The position numbers and the translations under genes are program-made. DNA of 64,000 nt from Salinarchaeum sp. IM2453 (GTDB taxonomy: Archaea > Halobacteriota > Halobacteria > Halobacteriales > Salinarchaeaceae), in assembly GCF_019693215.1 (NCBI RefSeq), contig NZ_CP081183.1, forward strand, positions 437,226 to 501,225. The letters run 5' to 3'. The stretch's first letter is position 1. Each line of letters begins with the position of its first letter. A model generated the notes under the pieces. The model was not told the DNA's origin. It made no database searches and worked only from the letters and a program-made list of their open reading frames with translations. Of the stretch, positions 25,554 to 33,905 are shown piece by piece.

Positions 25554-27404
25554 TTACAGACCCCAGATAACAGCAATCCCGGCCGTTGCAACAAGTGCAA
25601 GAAGAATCTGTAGCGGCCCGCCAACACGGAGGAAGTCTGTGAACTGATATCCGCCGGGACTGTAAACCATCAAGTTTGTTTGATAGCCAATTGGCGTCAT
25701 AAACGACATTGCTGATGCAAACATGATCACCAGCAAAAAGGCCAGTTCATTTGCACCAAGCTGGACAGCTGCATCAACTGCAACTGGGATCATCAACACA
25801 ATCGTTGCAACGGGTGTGATTGCACTGGCAAGTAATCCAGTAACGAAATAAAACAACAATGCAACGCCAAACAGCGGAAGAACATCAGCTGTTGTGATGA
25901 TAAGCTCAGCAAGGAATGCAGCTCCACCGGTTTGTTCCATGGCGATCCCGAGTGGGATCACACCAGCAAGTAAGAAGATAATATTCCATGAAACAGCGTT
26001 GTACGCTTCAGAGGGTGACAGACAACCAGTGACCACCATCAAGAATACACCACCAAGTGCAGCGACAGCAATTGGAAGAAAGTCCAGTGCTGCGACAAGG
26101 ACAACACCGGCCAGAATCATTACTGAAATCGGGGTTTTTGCTGATAATTGGGTTATCTGCTGTTGTTGTTGCTTAATCGCCTGATAAATGGCGTCATCCC
26201 CGATGATAATCAGTTTCTCGGACTCAGTCAAGTACTGAATATCTCCCTCAGTACTCTGAAGTAATAGCAAGTCGCCGGATTGAATCTCAACATCTCGGAG
26301 ATTAGTCTGAATAAGGCGGCCACCCCGACGGACAGCCAGAACAGTTGTTCGGTGAAATTCCTGTAATCGAGCGTCACGTAGCTCCGATCCAGCCAGCGAA
26401 GAACCCTCTGGAACGATGCCTTTGACCAGCGTTTTACTCGACGTGGGACTCGTAAAGAGGTCATCGGTAATACGGCGATGGCTCAGTTGGCGAAGAGATT
26501 GGGTTTCCTCAAGTTCGGTCACCGCAGCTGGTGGACCATGTACAATGAGAATATCTCCACGTTCGATTATTTGCTCGGCATCGGAGGGGCCGAAAATGTC
26601 TCTCCCTTTTCGGACCTGAAGAATCGTCACAGGGTCAGGTAGTGCGTCATCCAGCTCAGCAATCGTCATATCAATAACCGGCGACTCTTCACGGACCCTG
26701 TATCGAGTTAAATAATTCTCCAAGCTAAATTCATCAACCAGTTCAGCGTCAACAGGAATACGGGCTGGAGTCAATCGCCAGCCGACTGTGACAAGGTATA
26801 CGAGTCCAACAGCAAGAGTGACTACACCGAGAATTGTAAACTCAAACATTCCTAACGGACCTCGGTCAAACTGGTCAAGAGCAACAATAAACTCACTTGC
26901 CAAAAGATTCGTACTGGTTCCAATGAGTGTCAATGTGCCACCCAGAATAGCAGCATACGAGAGTGGCATAAGCAGTTTTGACGGAGACATCCCGATTTGC
27001 TTTGCAAGATCCGTGATCATCGGAATAAACACTGCAACAACAGGCGTGTTGTTAATAAACCCAGCAATAGGTCCGGTGGTGCCGACGGTTGCAGCGAGGG
27101 CCCGCCGATCATTGCCGCGGCTAAATTCGGCAAGGTAAATGCCAAGCCGCTGTACAAGCCCGGTCTTTTGGATACCAGCACTCAGCATGTACATGGCAAG
27201 AATAGTTATTGTCGCTGGATTAGCGAAACCGGAGATCGCGTCTCGAGGGGTAACCTGTGTCCATGGCTCAAGGATAACAAGAGCAACAATGATACCGATG
27301 GCAGTGGTATCGTTTGGAATAACTTCCGACACAAAGAGAATCAGCGCAATAGCAATCAGTGCAAAAACAACCAGAATATCCATCGAAAGGTCGGAAAATA
27401 CCAT
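25554..27404 (-). CDS. SLC13-type permease with two central TrkA-C (RCK_C) domains
   Basis: A 616-residue membrane protein: about six hydrophobic segments (residues 8-205), a soluble middle (about 215-395), then about six more segments. The middle contains two RCK_C/TrkA-C domains, each with the strand pattern ending in a DILIV or DLLLL step (RGDILIVHGPPAAVTELEE and SGDLLLLQSTEGDIQYL), typical of ligand-sensing regulatory domains. The first half has SPSKLLMPLSYAAILGGTLTLIGTSTNLL and the second ASAMSFMTPIGYQTNLMVYSPGGY, the two ion-transporter signature loops. Such proteins are annotated as anion or citrate permeases; the true substrate is unknown. It has the same strand as the broken DASS gene 109 bases downstream. 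Confidence 0.85.
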   Translation of the reverse strand: MVFSDLSMDILVVFALIAIALILFVSEVIPNDTTAIGIIVALVILEPWTQVTPRDAISGFANPATITILAMYMLSAGIQKTGLVQRLGIYLAEFSRGNDRRALAATVGTTGPIAGFINNTPVVAVFIPMITDLAKQIGMSPSKLLMPLSYAAILGGTLTLIGTSTNLLASEFIVALDQFDRGPLGMFEFTILGVVTLAVGLVYLVTVGWRLTPARIPVDAELVDEFSLENYLTRYRVREESPVIDMTIAELDDALPDPVTILQVRKGRDIFGPSDAEQIIERGDILIVHGPPAAVTELEETQSLRQLSHRRITDDLFTSPTSSKTLVKGIVPEGSSLAGSELRDARLQEFHRTTVLAVRRGGRLIQTNLRDVEIQSGDLLLLQSTEGDIQYLTESEKLIIIGDDAIYQAIKQQQQQITQLSAKTPISVMILAGVVLVAALDFLPIAVAALGGVFLMVVTGCLSPSEAYNAVSWNIIFLLAGVIPLGIAMEQTGGAAFLAELIITTADVLPLFGVALLFYFVTGLLASAITPVATIVLMIPVAVDAAVQLGANELAFLLVIMFASAMSFMTPIGYQTNLMVYSPGGYQFTDFLRVGGPLQILLALVATAGIAVIWGL

Positions 27405-27649
27405 ATCTATGTCAAATTGATGAATCTATTTGAGTGTTTCTTGGTAACATAAGCCGCTTATTAGCAGATATGAACAAGACAGTATTAAAGGATCACGTGA
27501 ATACAACAGTTAGATTGGTCGTTGGAGTGCTTGGCTGGGGAGTGTATCACTGGCGACAGACAAATCAAGTAGTAAAATGACGGGCGATGGCTTAGATATC
27601 AATCAAATAATATATAAGATTAATCGTACGGAGCCATAATAGGACAATA

Positions 27650-28189
27650 ATGGTGTTGGAGAATCTCCCGCTGATACTTGTCTTGGCGGGCATCGTGCTG
27701 ATGGTGCTTGAAGCGCTTGCGCCGGGAGCGAATTTTATCGTTGTCGGAGTAGCTGTGCTTGCTGCCGGGCTTGTTGGGTTACTCGTTGGGTCGGCGGGAT
27801 TACTCACTGGCGGTGCATTGGTGGCATTGCTTGCTGCCCTGACGATTATATTCGGAAGTGTTGCCTTGTACGTGTATCGTGAATTCGAATTCTACGATGG
27901 AGGTGATTCCGGGGCAACGTCTGATTCTGCATCTTTACGGGGTAAGACCGGGCGAGTAACTGAGCGGGTGACCGAAACGGATGGTCGCGTAAAGCTTGAT
28001 GAAGGCGGCTTCAGTCCAGTCTATCAGGCCCGGGCAATCGATGGTGAGATTCCAGAAGGAGAGCGAGTGTTTGTTGTGGACCCGGGGGGCGGAAACGTGT
28101 TGACAGTAGAGTCACTTGGTGCAATTGAACGAGATGAAATTGATCGGGCTCTAGAGCAGGAAGAAGAATCTGAGTATGAAACAAATTGA
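27650..28189 (+). CDS. NfeD-like membrane protein
   Basis: A 179-residue protein with two to three hydrophobic segments at the N-terminus (LPLILVLAGIVLMVLEALAPGANFIVVG, GLVGLLVGSAGLLTGGALVALLAAL) containing the conserved NfeD turn EALAPG, followed by a C-terminal OB-fold domain (RGKTGRVTERVTETDGRVKLDEGGF, YQARAIDGEIPEGERVFVVDPGGGNVLTVESL). NfeD proteins normally pair with a stomatin/SPFH membrane protein encoded next to them and help organise membrane domains. Here the position downstream is occupied by a mobile element (28248-28830), and no stomatin gene is visible. A TATA-like ATATATAAG lies about 35 bases before the ATG. The 245 bases before it contain nothing else that I recognise. Confidence 0.85.
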   Translation: MVLENLPLILVLAGIVLMVLEALAPGANFIVVGVAVLAAGLVGLLVGSAGLLTGGALVALLAALTIIFGSVALYVYREFEFYDGGDSGATSDSASLRGKTGRVTERVTETDGRVKLDEGGFSPVYQARAIDGEIPEGERVFVVDPGGGNVLTVESLGAIERDEIDRALEQEEESEYETN

Positions 28190-28247
28190 CAGAGTACTGC
28201 TCTATAGATTGGCATCCTTCTGACGTTATATGCACAAAGTTTCTCTG

Positions 28248-28830
28248 TCAACTGCCCCGCGCCATCGTGCGCGGGGCTTGTCAGTGAACTCGACCTCGAA
28301 CCCCAAAACAGGGTGAGCCAGTGTATCTGGCTACCTCGGCGTCCTTGCTCCTGACTTCAGGGCGTATTGACTGACGCTCCTCCGACCGGACGGCTGATGG
28401 CCCCGCCGGAGATACAACTCCGCTATGTTCTTCGCGGCGTTATAATCCCCATGATTCGACTTCCCACACGACCGACACTCGAACTGTCCAGCGTGCCGGT
28501 TGGCTTCGTGGCAGGCAAGCGTAGCGTGCTGATCGCCTAACTCGGTTTCCTGCTTGAGTTCTTGTTTCGTGAGGTGTCTCACGTCGGACTTGGTATGACA
28601 CTCGTTCCACGCAAGAGTGCTGGCGATGTTGCAGCCGTCGAGCCACTCCCCGATTGTGTGAAAAAGCAGTTGCTCATCCTCGTCACTACGAAGGGTGAGG
28701 CGAGTGATGAGCGTTCGACGATGATACTCGTCCGACGCCATATCTTCAACAAAGTACCATTGGCTGATGAGGGTTAGGGTTGGGCGTCGGCTTCAACCCT
28801 GTCCACGGTGGGACGGGGAATCCGCCTCGC
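28248..28830 (-). mobile_element. Internally deleted IS1341-like element (both ends kept)
   Basis: A 583-base element. The right end is a perfect hairpin: CCCCGCGC (28256-28263) and GCGCGGGG (28270-28277), flanked on the minus strand by TGACAAG before and CAGTTGAC after. These flanks match the right ends of the relics at 32650 and 59761. The left end (28803-28826) reads GAGGCGGATTCC on the minus strand, matching the start of the palindromic left ends elsewhere. Between them is a short ORF made of the start and the zinc-finger end of tnpB. It is GC-rich compared with neighbours. A non-autonomous element of the type called PATE or MITE in haloarchaea. Confidence 0.75.
28331..28741 (-). pseudogene. 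Internally deleted tnpB
   Basis: A 136-residue reading frame in which the first about 80 residues look like the start of a TnpB (RRTLITRLTLRSDEDEQLL, then WNECHTKSDVRHLTKQELKQE) and the last 55 are the zinc-finger and RuvC-III end (FECRSCGKSNHGDYNAAKNIAELYLRRG). The middle of the protein, with the first two RuvC catalytic residues, is missing, so it cannot be a nuclease. The final Asp in GDYNAAKNIA is still present. The open frame across the deletion shows that the join was in-frame or nearly so. Confidence 0.8.
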
Positions 28831-28875
28831 TACCTATTTGAATTCTCATGATAAAATCAGTAAAGCAATAATTGG

Positions 28876-29703
28876 TTATTCGACTGGCTTGGGAGGATCA
28901 ATGTCAGCCTCAAGATGGGAGAAAACGTCTTCGATACCCATTGTTGCACCTTCATCATCACTGGTATCAGCTACTGTTTGCATAACCGCGTCTTCAAGTT
29001 GATCAAGCCGTTCGGTTACGCGCTCTAAGTTTAGAATTCGAGGCGACAATGACAGATACGTCGTTCCGTTCTGTTCGTATCGATCGTTGTTTGTCATTAC
29101 TGGGAGACGCGGTTCGTCTGCAGTATCGGCCTCTGTCTTCGCTTCCTCTACGTTGAGATCACCGAGACCAGCAACAGTAACAGGCGTCTTAAGATCCAGT
29201 GTTCCACCGACAGCAATTTGTGGAAGAATCGTTGTTGTGTCGTCTAAGATAGTATCTCCTTCGCTTCGAACGGTATAGCAAACCGTATCCTCAACCGTCA
29301 GCTCTCGGTCTGCGGTCACAATCCCAAGGACGACGGAGTTTTCGAGGATCACATTCATTCCGACAACATTCCCACGAATGATACAGTTGGTGAGCCGCAC
29401 ACGCTTGCCGGTAACTGTGCCTGCAACACGGGTAGATTTGGCGTGAACACGACCTGGCGAGCCAACCTCTCCGGTGACCCGTCCATTAGTCAGTTCAACA
29501 GCTTCAGACGCCATGACCGATCCTTCAACGGTGGCCTCATCAGATATTTCGACAGTCTCGCCGTAGATACTACCGTGTACTGTTGCCCCGTCATAGACAC
29601 GGACCGGACGATCAATTTCGGCTTGTGTTGTTGGAATGATCTTCCCATCGTAAGTCTCGCCATCGTTTACGATTGCTCTGGTGGGTTCGATATCCGCCAT
29701 CAT
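28876..29703 (-). CDS. Bactofilin/halofilin-like beta-helix protein
   Basis: A 275-residue protein (start ATG 29703 or the adjacent ATG 29700) built of repeated short beta strands, as in polymer-forming bactofilins: VYDGATVHGSIYGETVEISDE, ATVEGSVMASEAVELTNGRV, TGEVGSPGRVHAKSTRVAGT, VTGKRVRLTNCIIRGNVVG, each coil about 17-20 residues. After about residue 175 comes a linker and a C-terminal helical part (NLERVTERLDQLEDAVMQTV). No signal peptide or membrane segment. Bactofilin homologues (halofilins) shape cells in Haloferax; a cytoskeletal role is inferred here. It ends an operon with the coiled-coil protein, overlapping its stop by an ATGA. Confidence 0.65.
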   Translation of the reverse strand: MMADIEPTRAIVNDGETYDGKIIPTTQAEIDRPVRVYDGATVHGSIYGETVEISDEATVEGSVMASEAVELTNGRVTGEVGSPGRVHAKSTRVAGTVTGKRVRLTNCIIRGNVVGMNVILENSVVLGIVTADRELTVEDTVCYTVRSEGDTILDDTTTILPQIAVGGTLDLKTPVTVAGLGDLNVEEAKTEADTADEPRLPVMTNNDRYEQNGTTYLSLSPRILNLERVTERLDQLEDAVMQTVADTSDDEGATMGIEDVFSHLEADIDPPKPVE

Positions 29704-30656
29704 TCCTCACCCCTGGCGGTTCGGACTGGAATATCTCCTCCCTCAGGAACGGCTTCTGTTACAGCAGATTCGTATGATAGACCAAGAAGGGATTCGTCTC
29801 CATGTTTGGATGCCGTTTCTTCTATTGTTGTCTTTCTGAGAACCGTCTCAGGTGTGTAATGTTCGGGGTCATGAGTATCGCCAATATCCTCATCGATCCC
29901 TTCAACGGGAGACAGCGACACAGAATACCACTCATTTGTGTCTTCTGCGGATAGTTTTGATGGGACAACTGTTGTCCGCTCTGTGACACCATCGATTTCG
30001 TATTCGACGACATAATAGCAGAGTTGTAGCGGTTCTGGCGTATCAACATCAATCGGAGAAGAATCAGGATCAAAGCGGTGCTTGTCAATTTTGTTTAGAA
30101 TGTCTTCTTTTCGTTTGACATAGTTGTTGATATCTTCAGCAACCGATTGGGCTGTCTCACGGAGTTGTTCGTTTCGTTCTTTCCGAACAGTTTCGTTATG
30201 GGATTGCAGGAGATCCCATGTGTCGGTTACCTGTTGAGTAAATGGATCTTCGATGCCGTCCTCAAACTCCTGTTCGTTGATTTCAAAGATATGTGAGCCA
30301 AGATTTCGAACTCGTTGTTGTGCCTTCTCGTCAAGTTCGTCGTGTTTGCGTTGATACCGGTTCTCGATCTGTTCAAGCGTTTCTTCTAATTCTGTTTTTT
30401 CCGATGATAGCTGCTCTCGTTCAGCTTCAATTTGTGGCTCGACAGACTGGACCTCCATCATGTGCTCCATCAACTTGAGCTCGGCTTGGGCTTGCGTGTT
30501 ATCGTCGATCGCGTTTTGAATAGCTTCAGTTCCCTTCTCGATTACCTCAGGGATCTTTTTTACAGTCCCGTGGAGTGATTCAATCGCTTCTAGAATGTTA
30601 CTAAGAGTTTGCAGAATCTGTTTTTGATACTCTTGGAGATCCTCATTCCCAGACAT
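29700..30656 (-). CDS. Coiled-coil protein of the bactofilin-like operon
   Basis: A 318-residue soluble protein. Residues about 1-65 are amphipathic (LQEYQKQILQTLSNILEAIESLHGTVKK); residues 65-115 form a strong coiled coil (EAEREQLSSEKTELEETLEQIE); residues 120-195 are a second helical region. The C-terminal 110 residues change to beta structure (LCYYVVEYEIDGVTERTTVVPSKL, WYSVSLSPVEGIDED), a globular domain I do not recognise. It overlaps both neighbours by a few bases: it starts at the last base of the upstream gene (30656) and its stop overlaps the downstream ATG. The product is therefore probably made in step with its neighbours and likely forms a complex with them. No known family recognised. 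Confidence 0.75.
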   Translation of the reverse strand: MSGNEDLQEYQKQILQTLSNILEAIESLHGTVKKIPEVIEKGTEAIQNAIDDNTQAQAELKLMEHMMEVQSVEPQIEAEREQLSSEKTELEETLEQIENRYQRKHDELDEKAQQRVRNLGSHIFEINEQEFEDGIEDPFTQQVTDTWDLLQSHNETVRKERNEQLRETAQSVAEDINNYVKRKEDILNKIDKHRFDPDSSPIDVDTPEPLQLCYYVVEYEIDGVTERTTVVPSKLSAEDTNEWYSVSLSPVEGIDEDIGDTHDPEHYTPETVLRKTTIEETASKHGDESLLGLSYESAVTEAVPEGGDIPVRTARGEE

Positions 30657-32341
30657 TACCGACCACCTCCATCAGTTCGTGCCGAAACACCGATCAGCCT
30701 GTCTTTCTTCATTTTTGTTCGGTTAATGAGCCCTGAGGCAGACACTCGTCCTCGTGTCTTTAACATCCAGTTTTCACGATGTTGCCGTTTCTCCATCGAC
30801 ATCTCAGCTTCGTGTTGTTGTGCGTTTTGTGCTAGTACCGCCTGTGTAGCCTCGGCCTCTAACTGTTGTTGCGCGGCGAGTATCTCCGCGTCTCGCTGTC
30901 GTTGCTCCAACCGCATGAGTTCAGCCTTCTCTTTTGCAGCCTGCTCGGCTTCTTCAAGTCGTTTTTGCTGTTTATGTTGTGTCTGTTCCAACACTTCTTG
31001 TGTCTTTTTGTCAATCTCTGCAAAGCTATCTTGAACATCGCGCCGGAATTCTTCTTTTCGCTCTTTTCCGAGCCGCTCATATCGTACCATTAGTGAGCTT
31101 ATCTGTTCAACAGTACCTCGGGCTGCCTTTGCCTGTGTCTTGAGATCTCGAATTCGCGAGCGCAGGTCCTTGATACGGTCTGTGGCTGATCTTATTTCTT
31201 CCCTGCGCTCTTCAAATTCTCGCTCTTGGAGTTCTTGCTTTTGATCTTCAATCTTCTCGTATATCCTCCGGCGTTCATCGTCTTTTTCGATCCATAGTTG
31301 ATCACAGACGGGTGTCACTACGTCGTCTTTGAGGCGGTGGCGTGGCACGGTATCACCCATGTCGTGATAGCTGCGACATGTTTCACAGTACCATTCACCG
31401 GCTTCTGGGTCAGAGATTGTGACTTCCGACTCGATGTCGTCCTCTAAGCAACTTGGGCAATAAAAGTTGTAACTGACAATTCCAAATGCATCTGCAGCCA
31501 TCGTGATATGATCATTCAACAACTCGATTGCTGTCTGTTGCATCCCTGAGAGGTCATCGACGAGTTGTTGACTCTTCTGTGATATCTGTCTAAGCTTGGC
31601 GTCATCTTCGTCAGTAGCGCTAATCCGTTGCAGTGTTGACAGGGATTCGACATCGGACCGGGCCTCATCGAGTTCGATGTCGACAGGTGAGTTGTATGAG
31701 TTTTGTTCAATATCGGCGAGCGCAGTGATTTCTGAAATTCCCGTTGACTGTGGAGCATCTGTCTGCATGATTGGCATCTCGCGTGTGTGCTGTTCTGCAG
31801 CGTTAATCTCGGACTGAACCTGTTCCAGCGTATCGGTGACGTTCTGTTCGACATTCGTATCAGATGGCATTACAACAGGGAAGTCATCAGGCGAATCGAG
31901 TTGCGCCGCTGCCCGGTCAATTACCTCAGTGTCGGTTATCTGATCGACTTCAAATGTCGTATCGTCGATTGTTTTGTTTGCATCATACAGCACGATGCCT
32001 TTGTTATCGGGGATGCCATAGACCGTCCAGTGCGCTTTATCAATCCCTTTAATTGTGACATCAGGGTCTTGGGTGGATGCATATCCATACCCGATCATGC
32101 CAGCGGCAACGCCACCAACAAGTATCAGTAATGCAACCGTCCCCCCAACGCCTGTCACCAGCATACCTCCCCCAATGATGATGCCGATTCCAACTGCGGC
32201 TACAGCGCGGGTGATAATCTTCTTTTGCTTGTCAAGGTACTCCGATATTGGATCCGACACTGCTTCTAAAACCGCTATTGAAAGGGCACGGTCTTCGTCT
32301 ACTGGTGATGACCCATCAAACACAACATCATCCACTCGCAT
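30656..32341 (-). CDS. Membrane-anchored coiled-coil protein with zinc ribbon
   Basis: About 561 residues (start 32341, MRVDDVVFDGSSPVDEDR; an in-frame ATG at 32392 would add 17 basic residues). Order of parts: short cytoplasmic head; two adjacent membrane segments with Gly-rich turn (residues about 45-90: AVAAVGIGIIIGGGMLVTGV and VALLILVGGVAAGMIGYGY); an alpha/beta region; a helical part; a four-Cys zinc ribbon (YCPSCLEDD near residue 295 and WYCETCRSYHD near 318); then a 160-residue charged coiled coil (RRRIYEKIEDQKQELQEREF onwards); and a basic tail. First gene of the three-gene operon. The zinc ribbon and coiled coil probably face the cytoplasm. I do not recognise the family. Confidence 0.75.
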   Translation of the reverse strand: MRVDDVVFDGSSPVDEDRALSIAVLEAVSDPISEYLDKQKKIITRAVAAVGIGIIIGGGMLVTGVGGTVALLILVGGVAAGMIGYGYASTQDPDVTIKGIDKAHWTVYGIPDNKGIVLYDANKTIDDTTFEVDQITDTEVIDRAAAQLDSPDDFPVVMPSDTNVEQNVTDTLEQVQSEINAAEQHTREMPIMQTDAPQSTGISEITALADIEQNSYNSPVDIELDEARSDVESLSTLQRISATDEDDAKLRQISQKSQQLVDDLSGMQQTAIELLNDHITMAADAFGIVSYNFYCPSCLEDDIESEVTISDPEAGEWYCETCRSYHDMGDTVPRHRLKDDVVTPVCDQLWIEKDDERRRIYEKIEDQKQELQEREFEERREEIRSATDRIKDLRSRIRDLKTQAKAARGTVEQISSLMVRYERLGKERKEEFRRDVQDSFAEIDKKTQEVLEQTQHKQQKRLEEAEQAAKEKAELMRLEQRQRDAEILAAQQQLEAEATQAVLAQNAQQHEAEMSMEKRQHRENWMLKTRGRVSASGLINRTKMKKDRLIGVSARTDGGGR

Positions 32342-32649
32342 GTGTATCCCCCCGGTTTTCGGCTTTAATCTGTGTTTTTGATCCCCCCTCATACTCTTGT
32401 GTGGTCATTGCTACCAACATTTGTACGAGTAACATAACTCATCGATATTAAAGATAACCATTGGTATGATATATTACAATTTTATAACTTAACTGAGAAG
32501 GCCGGCAAGTCGTTTTTGAAGGGTGGAAATCAAGCGATCTCTCACGTCACACAAGGTGTAATCAGAGTCTCGTTGACATGATGGACGATAGGCAGATGGA
32601 TTTACATTGAAGCCAGACTGAAAGCTTTGGAGCTTGCTTCCAAAGTACT
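32342..32649. other. Spacer upstream of the coiled-coil operon
   Basis: No gene is visible. On the minus strand an AT-rich segment (CTTTAATATCG, about 32446-32456) could be a TATA-like box for the operon, giving a leader of about 80 bases. A 6-base stem CTTTGG/CCAAAG (32625-32646) ends the region just before the mobile relic at 32650. Confidence 0.3.
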
Positions 32650-32973
32650 TCACAGAATATCGAGGCGGATGCCACGGGGTCGTCCGGAAATCTCCGATTT
32701 CCGTGATCACGAGAATCGAAGATGCTCGAACGACTTGACCCCGTGGAAGAGGCCGACACGCAACCGAATACAACATATTCAAAGAGTTTAACATCGTATT
32801 CAAAACTAGTAACTTGCAGCCAGATGTGTTGTGAGTTACGGGCTGTCCGTCAACCAGCCCCTCGAAGTTAGGGACGTTGAACGTGAATGGTCAGACAGAC
32901 CCCACCGAGCATTTCTCGGTTAGAACGGGAGTCCACTGACAAGCCTCAGGGTCAAGCCCCGAGGCAGTTAACA
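32650..32973 (+). mobile_element. Non-autonomous IS1341-like relic, unit 1 (palindromic left end plus 3' module)
   Basis: A 324-base unit without coding capacity. Its left end starts TCGAGGCGGATGCC and contains the 75-base palindrome A (32673-32747). Its right part has three hairpins in order: GGGCTG/CAGCCC (32841-32861), CCGAG/CTCGG (32906-32920) and GCCTC/GAGGC (32944-32966), followed by CAGTTAAC. The linker GGGAGTCCACTGACAAGCC between hairpins two and three is identical in unit 2 (59761-60110). No tnpB sequence lies between the ends. Confidence 0.7.
32673..32747 (+). repeat. 75-base palindrome, copy A
   Basis: Outer arms CCACGGGG and CCCCGTGG, then GTCG/CGAC, then CGATT/AATCG around the perfect centre CGTGATCACG. 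Almost the whole length can pair with itself. Copy B (59777-59851) is the same length and differs at only a handful of bases. Copy C (33136-33210) matches in the opposite orientation. Confidence 0.8.
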
Positions 32974-33135
32974 CTGTAGCTTGAATGCAATTGAAACAAC
33001 GCTGGACAAACGTCTAGAAGTTCATCCAGCAGTAGGCGAAACGTTTGTGTTTTTCCTTCAGGGCTAAGACTGAAGCAAAAAGAACGTTGCAAAACGCGAA
33101 ATAGTAGTATTAGTTCTATTTAGAAAAGTGAAGTA

Positions 33136-33237
33136 CCTCAGGGGGAAGTCGTTCGAGAATCGGAGATTCTTGTGATCACGAAAACCGGAGGGTTTTCGAC
33201 GACCCCGAGGTCTGCCTGCTTTCTCTGTAGAAGATTT
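33136..33237 (-). repeat. 75-base palindrome, copy C, with conserved tail
   Basis: Palindrome 33136-33210 with outer arms CCTCAGGGG and CCCCGAGG and centre TGTGATCACG. The following tail ending TTTCTCTGTAGAAG is shared with copy D. It lies 19 bases from the 3' end of tRNA-Thr, on the side where integrative elements often insert. The 160 bases between unit 1 and this copy hold nothing else that I recognise. Confidence 0.7.
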
Positions 33238-33255
33238 AACGCTGGAATTAGGCAA

Positions 33256-33328
33256 GCCGGTGGAGGGATTTGAACCCTCGACCTAATCCTTACGAAGGAT
33301 TCGCTCTGCCAGTCTGAGCTACACCGGC
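33256..33328 (-). tRNA. tRNA-Thr (anticodon CGT)
   Basis: A complete 73-base cloverleaf on the minus strand. Acceptor arms GCCGGTG and CACCGGC pair over seven bases. The D arm contains CAGACTGGCAGAG. The anticodon arm AATCC-TTCGTAA-GGATT gives anticodon CGT, reading ACG (Thr). The T arm is GAGGG-TTCAAAT-CCCTC. No intron and no encoded CCA. The position of its TATA box (33354-33360) coincides with the end of a mobile relic. Confidence 0.96.
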
Positions 33329-33357
33329 ACTCATCATACTGTTGCCGAATCCGCAAA

Positions 33358-33880
33358 TTGACATCCTCCTCCGCGTTCACGCGGAGGAATCCCGAGCGGT
33401 GGGAGTTTCAGGTTTGCAGTCCAAGTATAGACTACCACACCTTTCGGGCACGGGTAGTCCCACAGCATCGGTGTGGTGGACTGCTGGCGGTGCCAAACCG
33501 CCGTTACCCCTATCTTCGACCGTGTATGGCGTCCCAGTGTTGTTTTTGCCACGGGAACGCCGGCAGGCGTCAGCAGAGTTGGGAGTATCGTTATGCTCGC
33601 TTTGAGCAGTCGGCACGGACACACCCTTCGAAGATATGCGTTCACCGACTGCCATTTCGGATACTGCCTCGTTACGTGGGCGGACAGGCCGCCCCCGAAG
33701 GACGGTTCGGAATCCGCTCCGTTCCGACCGATTCCTATATTGGTGTAGGGCAGCCTGTCACTTAAACGTCACTGTAGCAAACTCGGGGTGACGTTCGAAC
33801 CGTGGTCTGTTACCCAGAGTGACGGCGCGTATCCACGCCGTGAACGACGTGGTATTGCGCCTGCTCCGCGTATAATCATG
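33358..33880 (-). mobile_element. tnpB element relic, family II (end at the tRNA-Thr promoter)
   Basis: A GC-rich, non-coding stretch of about 520 bases. On the minus strand the right end is GGATTCCTCCGCG-TGAA-CGCGGAGG followed by AGGATGTCAA (to 33358), a hairpin end like that of the relic at 56010-56450. The other end has a hairpin formed by CCACG and CGTGG near 33838-33866. Between them are further short palindromes and conceptual translations typical of the 3' tails of haloarchaeal tnpB genes, but no RuvC or zinc-finger motif. Boundaries on the high-coordinate side are approximate. Confidence 0.55.
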
Positions 33881-33905
33881 AGAGTGAGTCGATAGTCGCG
33901 GATTA

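Noticed and set aside
32650-33240. CRISPR array
   Set aside because: The repeated units are long palindromes with different spacing and orientation, not regularly spaced short direct repeats; no cas gene is present anywhere in the window.
33210-33328. tRNA-Thr as an attachment site of an integrated virus or plasmid
   Set aside because: I found no second copy of the tRNA 3' end and no integrase gene in the window; the nearby repeat belongs to the palindrome family.
33342-33765. Several overlapping frames of 70-135 codons on both strands near tRNA-Thr
   Set aside because: The region is a GC-rich element relic in which all frames stay open by composition; none has a RuvC, zinc-finger or other motif.
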